64,000 nucleotides of DNA, taken from positions 88,461 to 152,460 of the forward strand of contig DASYSS010000028.1 in the NCBI GenBank assembly GCA_036003045.1, given 5' to 3'. Position 1 is the first letter of the stretch. Each line of letters starts with the position of its first letter. A program made the translations under genes and the position numbers. Origin of the DNA: Gemmatimonadaceae bacterium. GTDB lineage: Bacteria > Gemmatimonadota > Gemmatimonadetes > Gemmatimonadales > Gemmatimonadaceae. Below are positions 58,656 through 64,000 of the stretch, piece by piece. The notes under the pieces are model-generated. The model did not search any database, was not told the origin of the DNA, and was given only the letters and a program-made list of their open reading frames with translations.

Positions 58656-59057
58656 ATGGCCGACGACTCCAACTCCGTCCGCGTGGACAAATGGCTCTGG
58701 GCGGCGCGGTTCTTCAAGACGCGCTCCTTGGCGACCGAGGCGGTCGGCGGCGGCAAAGTCGAAGTCAACGGCGAGCGCGCCAAGCCGGCCAAATCCGTCA
58801 AGCCCGGTGACGAGATCCGCGTTCGACTCGCACCGTATGAGCATATTCTCATCGTGCGGGCGGTCGCCGAACGTCGAGGCCCCGCCTCGGTCGCCCAGGG
58901 GTTGTACGAGGAGACCGAGGCGAGCGCCGCCGCGCGGCACCGTCTCGCGGAACAGCTGCGGATGGCGCCGGCGGCGTTCGTGTTCGAGGATCGTGGACGC
59001 CCGACCAAGAAGGATCGGCGCGAGCTGACGAAGTTCGTCGAGCGAAAACGCCGCTGA
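58656..59057 (+). CDS. hslR: S4-domain RNA-binding heat-shock protein Hsp15 type
   Basis: The 133-residue product starts with the S4 RNA-binding domain (VRVDKWLWAARFFKTRSLATEAVGGGKVEVNGERAKPAKSVKPGDEIRV), as in Hsp15, which binds 50S subunits carrying nascent chains after abortive translation. The C-terminal tail is basic (GRPTKKDRRELTKFVERKRR). A longer frame starting at 58053 overlaps the hydrolase gene antisense and is rejected. ATG 58656 is preceded by no strong ribosome binding site. Confidence 0.9.
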   Translation: MADDSNSVRVDKWLWAARFFKTRSLATEAVGGGKVEVNGERAKPAKSVKPGDEIRVRLAPYEHILIVRAVAERRGPASVAQGLYEETEASAAARHRLAEQLRMAPAAFVFEDRGRPTKKDRRELTKFVERKRR

Positions 59058-59064
59058 GCGGCGT

Positions 59065-59763
59065 TCACGCGCCGGTGAGCTCTCGCAGCGCCGCGCGGCT
59101 CACGGCGTGGCCCCCGTCGAAACGAATGACCGACGGCGTGATGCCGATTCGGGACAGTCGCGCGACGTCCTCCTCGAACATCGCGTCGGACACGTAGTGG
59201 TCGCGCGAGCCGAGCACGAACGTCACCGGCACGCCGCGCAGAGCGTACGGGCCTCGCGACAGATCGGCGTCGGGCGGCACGAGTCCGCCCCAGAGGATGA
59301 GTCGCGTCGCGGGAACGCGGCCGTGCGAGATCCATCGCGACGCCGTTGCCGCGCCCTGCGAGAACCCGATGACGTTCACGTGGTTGCCGTCGGCGAGACC
59401 GCCGCCGGTCACTTCATCGAAGACGGCGTCGAGATACTCGACGTAGTCGGCCACCTCCGATTCGCGGTCTTCGCGGGTCATCCACGTCGCACCAACCGGC
59501 CGCTCGCGAACAGGGGCGACTTCGGGGTTCACGATGTAGTAGCGGTTCAGCGCTTCGGGGGCGACGACGCGCGAATCGTCGGCGGCGAGGTCGGAGAAGA
59601 AACGGATGAACTGCCCCGCGAGCTGGCTGTAGCCGTGCAGCACGAACCACCACGTGGTCGTGGGGACGTCGTCGCGCCCGCCGAGGGTGTAGTACCTCGC
59701 CGTCCGCTCGACGCGGATATGGTGGAGGTGCGGCTCCGGCGACGACGCGGGACGTTCCGGCAC
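59065..59763 (-). CDS. Alpha/beta hydrolase (serine esterase family)
   Basis: The 232-residue product has WWFVLHGYSQLAGQFIRFF near residue 38, the nucleophile Ser135 in GFSQGAA, Asp188 in LGSRDHYVS and His219 in DGGHAVSR. This matches the small phospholipase/carboxylesterase group. No signal peptide is seen. It is convergent with the Hsp15 gene (7 bp between the stops), and may be co-transcribed with the ctp gene located upstream on the same strand, 91 bp away. Substrate is unknown. Confidence 0.85.
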   Translation of the reverse strand: MPERPASSPEPHLHHIRVERTARYYTLGGRDDVPTTTWWFVLHGYSQLAGQFIRFFSDLAADDSRVVAPEALNRYYIVNPEVAPVRERPVGATWMTREDRESEVADYVEYLDAVFDEVTGGGLADGNHVNVIGFSQGAATASRWISHGRVPATRLILWGGLVPPDADLSRGPYALRGVPVTFVLGSRDHYVSDAMFEEDVARLSRIGITPSVIRFDGGHAVSRAALRELTGA

Positions 59764-59854
59764 GCTTCCAACCTAAAGCAAATCGGCGGCCCCGGTGACG
59801 GAACCGCCGATTCGCGAATCGGCTCTGGGGTCGAGCGACGGCCCGTGATGGCCG

Positions 59855-61435
59855 TTACTTGCCTGGAGCGCCCGATCCAGCCCCGGCCAGCAGCTGCGCC
59901 TGCGTCGTGCTGTGCTCGAGGAGATCGATCGCCTTGAGCAGCTGATGGTCTTCGTTGAGGTTGCGCGCTTTCGCCGCCGCATCTCCGAAGGTCAGCCGGG
60001 TCACACGGTTCTCGAGATCGCGGGTCAGGAAGGTCCGTTCCGCGGTCTGAAATTTCGGCTCGAGCTTCACGCCGGCGGCACTCATGCGCGTCATGAGCTC
60101 AGTGCTCCACGTCGCCGGCGCGGTGAAGTCGCGCTTCTGGACGGAGCCCTTGAGCTGGAGCGCGTAGTTCTGCAGCACGGTGTTGATCGCCTGCCGCTGC
60201 GGCGCCGCGGCGCGGATGAAATCGCGCTCCTCGGTCGTCAGCGTGTCGTCGGCGATGATCACGTCGGGATGGATGCCGCCGCCGCCGAAGACGGTGCGAC
60301 CACCATCCGACTTGAAGGCCGGCTTCTTGGTCGAGTCGTTGAGCGAATCAGGATGCACCTCGACCAACGAGCCGCTCATCGTGAGCTGGCGATCGCGATG
60401 GATGGAGCGCCCACTCGGCGTGTACCACTTACCCGTCGTCATCTTGAGGTGGTAGCCGCCGTTCAGCGCGTACACCGACTGGACGAGCCCTTTGCCGAAC
60501 GACGTGGCGCCGACGACCAATGCACGGTCGTGATCCTGGAGCGCGCCGGCGACGATTTCCGTCGCCGAGGCCGAGCCCTCGTCGACGAGCACGACGAGTG
60601 GCAGCGTCAGCGCGAGGTGGTGACCGCCCGAACGGAGAATCTCCGTCGGCTGGTTCCGCGAGCGGACGCTCGCGATCTCCTGGCCGTCGCGGAGGAACAG
60701 GCTCGACGTCTTGAGCGCCTGGTCGACGATTCCGCCGCCGTTGCCGCGCATGTCGAGCACGATGCCGGTCGCGCCCTGCTCCGCCAGCTGCGTGATCGCC
60801 GCGGCGACTTCCTCGGCCGCGTTCTCGTTGAACGTCTGGAGCGGGATGTAGCCGATGTGTTCGCCGAAAATCCCGCTGTACGCGACGGCGGGAACGTGAA
60901 TGACGCGCCGCGTGAACTTGAGCTTGATCTGCTCGGTGACGGCGGGCCGCGTGTAGGTGACGCTCACCTGCGAGCCCGGGTCGCCGCGGAGCAGGTTCGA
61001 GACTTTTTCGATCGGCAGGTTCGTGGTCGCCGTCGTGTCCACCGCGACGACGCGATCGCCCTCGCGGACACCCGCGTCCTCGGCCGGCGTATTTGGGAAA
61101 ACGCGGTCGACGACGATGACACCAGGCGCCTGCTCGCCGAGCAACATGCCCGTGCCGCCGTAACGGCCGCCGGTTGCGCGCTCGAAGCTCTCAGACTCTT
61201 TCGGCGAAAGAAGCTCGCTGTACGGGTCGTTGAGCTCTTTCACCAGACCGCGTGCGGCCTTCTCGTAGGTCGTACCAGCGGGGATGGAATCGACGTACTG
61301 GTTCAGGACCAACGACCGGACTTGGTCGAACAGCTGGGCGTTGGCGCGGGTCGGCGATTCCTGCAGGAGAAAACCGCCGGCGACGATCGGGACGACGAGC
61401 AGCGTGGCCGCGGCCGCGGTGCGAAAACGTGGCAT
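59855..61435 (-). CDS. ctpA: S41 family C-terminal processing peptidase
   Basis: The 526-residue product has a signal or anchor (AAATLLVVPIVAGGFLLQ), an N-terminal helical domain and a PDZ domain (about 95-180, GTGMLLGEQAPGVIVVDRVFPNTPAEDAGVREGDRVVAVD). In the protease core Ser288 lies in DEGSASATEIVAGAL and Lys315 in SFGKGLVQ, the Ser/Lys dyad. GYIPLQTFNENAAEEV is typical. The C-terminal 130 residues after the core are extra and helical, with no family I can name. It acts in the periplasm on C-terminal tails of proteins. Confidence 0.93.
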   Translation of the reverse strand: MPRFRTAAAATLLVVPIVAGGFLLQESPTRANAQLFDQVRSLVLNQYVDSIPAGTTYEKAARGLVKELNDPYSELLSPKESESFERATGGRYGGTGMLLGEQAPGVIVVDRVFPNTPAEDAGVREGDRVVAVDTTATTNLPIEKVSNLLRGDPGSQVSVTYTRPAVTEQIKLKFTRRVIHVPAVAYSGIFGEHIGYIPLQTFNENAAEEVAAAITQLAEQGATGIVLDMRGNGGGIVDQALKTSSLFLRDGQEIASVRSRNQPTEILRSGGHHLALTLPLVVLVDEGSASATEIVAGALQDHDRALVVGATSFGKGLVQSVYALNGGYHLKMTTGKWYTPSGRSIHRDRQLTMSGSLVEVHPDSLNDSTKKPAFKSDGGRTVFGGGGIHPDVIIADDTLTTEERDFIRAAAPQRQAINTVLQNYALQLKGSVQKRDFTAPATWSTELMTRMSAAGVKLEPKFQTAERTFLTRDLENRVTRLTFGDAAAKARNLNEDHQLLKAIDLLEHSTTQAQLLAGAGSGAPGK

Positions 61436-61472
61436 CTAGAAATCGGAGAGGAGGGACTTCGGAAGGAGGAAC

Positions 61473-61847
61473 TTAGGAGTTCGGTATGTTGCTACTACCC
61501 CGCGCCGACGCGACGTGGTCCGAGCACTGGCGACGGTGGTTCTTGGGGGTCGCCGCTCCCTTGGGCGCGTGGCCGGTTGCGTAGAGCACTCGACCTCTTT
61601 CGGCGCGCGCGTCGTGATGCTGATCGAGCAGAGAGTCGAGACGACTCGGAGCTTGCGCGCTCGCGGACGATGAGCTTGGTACGGGAAGCACGCCCGCGTA
61701 CCGGTTGGTCGGCGCACCGTTTCCGCCCGCGCCACCGGACTTGCGCATCGGATCGGTGGAGTTGTGAACGCTGCCGATGAGCAGCGCCAAGGGCATCACT
61801 GACGCAACGGAGAGTCGCCGTCCGAACCGCTCGATCGACCACATCAT
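61473..61847 (-). CDS. Small hypothetical exported protein (uncertain)
   Basis: From ATG 61847 (MMWSIERFGRRLSVASV) the 124-residue product begins with a signal-like segment (SVASVMPLALLIGSV) and continues with a Ser/Ala/Gly-rich, low-complexity domain ending PKNHRRQC and SSNIPNS. I do not recognise it. Support comes from a GGAG ribosome binding site 12 bp before the start and from a promoter-like pair (TTGACA, 17 bp, TACTCT) upstream. Other frames overlap it, so it is only a probable gene. Confidence 0.4.
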   Translation of the reverse strand: MMWSIERFGRRLSVASVMPLALLIGSVHNSTDPMRKSGGAGGNGAPTNRYAGVLPVPSSSSASAQAPSRLDSLLDQHHDARAERGRVLYATGHAPKGAATPKNHRRQCSDHVASARGSSNIPNS

Positions 61848-61881
61848 CAACCACGCTCCGCGAGAGAGTCCTGCCCCTATG

Positions 61882-61910
61882 AGAGTAAGATTCGTCGACG
61901 AAATTGTCAA
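61882..61910 (-). promoter_or_regulatory. Sigma-70-like promoter upstream of 61847
   Basis: A perfect -35 TTGACA (61905-61910) and -10 TACTCT (61882-61887) are separated by 17 bp on the minus strand; the -10 is weak (3 of 6). It would start RNA about 30 bp before the ATG at 61847. Confidence 0.5.
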
Positions 61911-62017
61911 CGAATTCAGCCGCGGTCTGACGAGGGTTGGACACGTCGTAAGCGATTGTCGCCGCGTCCCTTACGAATCGCGAACATTTCCGCGCGTGCC
62001 GCCGGCGACGAACTCGG

Positions 62018-63301
62018 CTACCGGGTCAGAGCGCCGAGCGTCCAGATCCCGTTCAGCATGTCCGACGCGAACAGGCGTCCATCAAGGAGCTGAACTCCCC
62101 AGACGTAGACCGGGCGGCCCTGATCGAGCAGGCCGACGCCTAACTCGCGACCCATCAGCTTGAGATCGCAGCGGGTGAGCAGTGGATTTGCGGTCGTGAA
62201 TTGCTGGCTTTGCGTGCACACGGCGAGGTCGCCGCGGACGTCGATGGCCCGAACGCCCCCGTTGTAGTACGCGGCGTAGAGAATGCCGCGGGCCTCGTCG
62301 ACCGAGAAGTTGTGCGTGCCGGCGCCGTCGATGTGGTAGAACGCGACCTCTTTTGGCCGGGACGGGTCGCCGATGTCGACGACGTGGACGTCTCCCTTGG
62401 ACGATGACCCGATCGTTCCGGGCCCTTCCTGGCCGACGAACACGAACCGCTTTCCGCCATTCGGGTCGTGGTACCACCACGCGTTGTGAACCTCGCCGCC
62501 GAATGTCTTGACGCCCCCGAGTACCACCGGGTGGCTCGGCGACGCACCGGTTCCGCACCCTCCGATGTCCCAGATCTCCAGCCCGTCGTCCCAAAGCGCC
62601 ACGAACAGCAGCCCGTCGCGGACGAACGTGTCGTGCACGAACGGATTGCCGGCGACCTTCGTGAAGATCTCCTGCGGCGCGCTCGGGTTGCTCAGGTCCA
62701 CGATCACGAGGCGCGCCGGCGTCGAGTTGATCGGATCGATCGAGAGAAAGCCGTACAGCACCCCGTTCACGCGTCCGATTTCGGCGGTGTGCACGCCGGG
62801 ATCCGTGTCGGCGTTCGAGAACCTGGAGATTTGCTTCGGGTGCTTCGGGTCGGTGAGATCGAAGATCACGATCGACCCGCCGGTGCGTTCGGTCGCGACG
62901 ACGAGCAACGACCCGTCGTCGGACACGGCGACGTCGCCGAGCGTCGTGGCGTTGGGCACGGTGACTGTGTCGACCAGTAGCGGCGCGTTGCCGCTCACGT
63001 CCCACACGTTGATCCGGTTTCCCGGATTGGCGCCGCGGAATCCCCAGGTGGTCGTGTAGGCGACGCTGCCGCGCGCGGCGACCTCCGCGGAATAACGGAG
63101 GGAATCGATTCCGGCGCCGAGCGTGGGGATCGTCGCGGGATTCTGCACCGGCAGCGAGATCGCGGCAGGTCGAGCGCCGACGTCGATCCCGGGGCAAGAG
63201 GTCGGCCGCTGGACTTGCGTGGGAAGTCCGGCATCGTCGGCACCGCACGCCGCCGCGATCGCGGCGACCGCGGTGACGGAGAGAGAGACAGCGAAACGCA
63301 T
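62018..63301 (-). CDS. LVIVD-repeat beta-propeller lipoprotein
   Basis: From ATG 63301, joined to the previous stop as TGATG, the product (427 residues) has a lipobox (IAAAC near residue 19) and a propeller of LVIVD-type repeats. NRINVWDVSGNAPLLVDTV, GSIVIFDLTDPKHPKQISRF, ARLVIVDLSNPSAPQEIF and DVHVVDIGDPSRPKEVAF are examples. The last blades include GILYAAYYNGGVRAIDVRGDLAVC. Such proteins are exported and lipid-anchored, with unknown ligand. It shares an mRNA with the partial gene to its right. Confidence 0.88.
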   Translation of the reverse strand: MRFAVSLSVTAVAAIAAACGADDAGLPTQVQRPTSCPGIDVGARPAAISLPVQNPATIPTLGAGIDSLRYSAEVAARGSVAYTTTWGFRGANPGNRINVWDVSGNAPLLVDTVTVPNATTLGDVAVSDDGSLLVVATERTGGSIVIFDLTDPKHPKQISRFSNADTDPGVHTAEIGRVNGVLYGFLSIDPINSTPARLVIVDLSNPSAPQEIFTKVAGNPFVHDTFVRDGLLFVALWDDGLEIWDIGGCGTGASPSHPVVLGGVKTFGGEVHNAWWYHDPNGGKRFVFVGQEGPGTIGSSSKGDVHVVDIGDPSRPKEVAFYHIDGAGTHNFSVDEARGILYAAYYNGGVRAIDVRGDLAVCTQSQQFTTANPLLTRCDLKLMGRELGVGLLDQGRPVYVWGVQLLDGRLFASDMLNGIWTLGALTR

Positions 63302-64000
63302 CACAGGTGGCAACGCATGTTCATGTGCATGGACGTCGGCATCGTCGATTTGGCGCTCGGCATGCTGGGCATTCCAGGCATGTCCGGCATCTCATCCGAC
63401 TTCGGCGGAGGCGGAAGAGTTCCAACCGCATCCGGCATCGCGGCGCCGTAGCGTCCCATCCGCATGTTCATCATGCCGGTCGTGAGACGCACCCCCACGG
63501 AATACATCCAGAGACGATCGGTGCCGTAGCGCAGATTGGCGTTGAAGATTCCCGCCGGATTCCCCGGCGCGACGCCGATGCGAGCCACCTCGATGAACGG
63601 CCGCACGCGCATGAACGACGCTTTGATCGCCGGACTCGCGACCGCGACCGTGAGCGTCGTCCAGGTCGAAACGCCGAGGTTCGACAGATCGGCAGGCGGC
63701 CGCGGCGTGCGAAACGGATCGGAAGTCGCCTCCTCTTCCGGGCGATCGGTTCGCTCGACCCGAGCCGCGAGAATGGCGTCGGCGCGGCAGACGGCGGCTT
63801 CGCCGAGCACGGAGTACAGGGAGTTGATCGTCGCGCCATCGTCGGTGTCGTTCGTGTGCGCCCACTCGACGAGCGCGTACTGGCGCGAGCCGTTGTCGTG
63901 GTCGAAATCGTATCGCGCGACGAGACTGTACTTCTGTTGATCGAGCCCGTGGCCGGCGCGGATCTCCGGAGAGGTCACGTGCGCGATGCTGCCGCTCAAT
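63301..64000 (-). CDS. Probable outer-membrane protein, 5' part beyond window, Met-rich tail
   Basis: The frame is open to the last base of the window, and no good start is visible; the only early start is TTG at 63999. The visible 232 residues are beta-rich (SLVARYDFDHDNGSRQYALVEWAHT, MRVRPFIEVARIG, DRLWMYSVGVRLT) and could be the end of a barrel-type protein. The last 30 residues are rich in Met, Pro and His, with MPDMPGMPSMPS and MHMNMRCHL. Met/His/Cys clusters of this kind bind copper or silver in known proteins. Its stop overlaps the start of the LVIVD lipoprotein gene. Confidence 0.7.
   Translation of the reverse strand, partial: LSGSIAHVTSPEIRAGHGLDQQKYSLVARYDFDHDNGSRQYALVEWAHTNDTDDGATINSLYSVLGEAAVCRADAILAARVERTDRPEEEATSDPFRTPRPPADLSNLGVSTWTTLTVAVASPAIKASFMRVRPFIEVARIGVAPGNPAGIFNANLRYGTDRLWMYSVGVRLTTGMMNMRMGRYGAAMPDAVGTLPPPPKSDEMPDMPGMPSMPSAKSTMPTSMHMNMRCHL

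Noticed and set aside
1..64000. tRNA, rRNA, CRISPR or insertion sequence
   Set aside because: I looked through the gaps between genes for T-loop motifs, regular spacer arrays and transposase-like frames and saw none.

Overview
The window looks like a chromosomal segment of a high-GC Gram-negative bacterium, most likely a member of Gemmatimonadota. The reasons are a SusC/SusD pair in a very GC-rich genome, many lipobox-type lipoproteins, a serine/threonine kinase fused to TolB-like and TPR domains, peptidase/TolB-propeller/beta-barrel proteins, a type IV pilus locus of the PilMNOPQ type, and short degenerate repeats between genes. This assignment is inference; no rRNA, tRNA, CRISPR array, insertion sequence or phage gene was found.

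Layout. 1-1519: end of a membrane protein, a VOC protein and a GNAT acetyltransferase, all on +. 1531-1777: repeat array. 1778-13382 (minus strand): a BCP/PrxQ peroxiredoxin with an in-frame UGA exactly at the peroxidatic Cys codon (probable selenoprotein), argF, a mono-heme lipoprotein, a Ser/Thr kinase, and the conserved trmFO-xerC-hslV-hslU block. 13642-18858 (+): a cassette of two DUF4331-like halves, a TPR lipoprotein, a HupE/UreJ-like membrane protein and a DUF6702-like protein, then an RCC1-repeat lipoprotein. 18874-23505 (minus): aroC, aroK, a short smg and topA.

23573-40493 (minus) is a type IV pilus locus: pilS, pilR, a GT2 glycosyltransferase, a TMTC-like GT-C/TPR membrane protein, pilA, a lipoprotein, three minor pseudopilin-like genes, pilM, pilN, pilO, pilP, pilQ and a large lipoprotein. 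Many of these genes overlap by ATGA or GTGA, so coupling is likely. A candidate sigma-54 site precedes pilA, which fits the neighbouring PilR. The two glycosyltransferase-type genes suggest glycosylation of the pilin or another surface protein.

40748-49727 (+): arfB, the susC-susD pair closed by a strong terminator, and a metallopeptidase/TolB-propeller/barrel protein. A 19-bp stem terminator flanked by repeats separates the last from an S9 peptidase (minus). 52485-64000: a Spy-like periplasmic protein, ridA divergent from a D-threonine aldolase/D-serine dehydratase-like enzyme, a tetR-tolC-emrA efflux operon without emrB but with a clear operator, two alpha/beta hydrolases around an Hsp15-like gene, a C-terminal processing protease, an LVIVD-repeat lipoprotein and the end of a gene with a Met-rich tail.

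The most notable item is the probable selenocysteine peroxiredoxin at 1778-2263, which ordinary gene calling would truncate to a 94-residue fragment.
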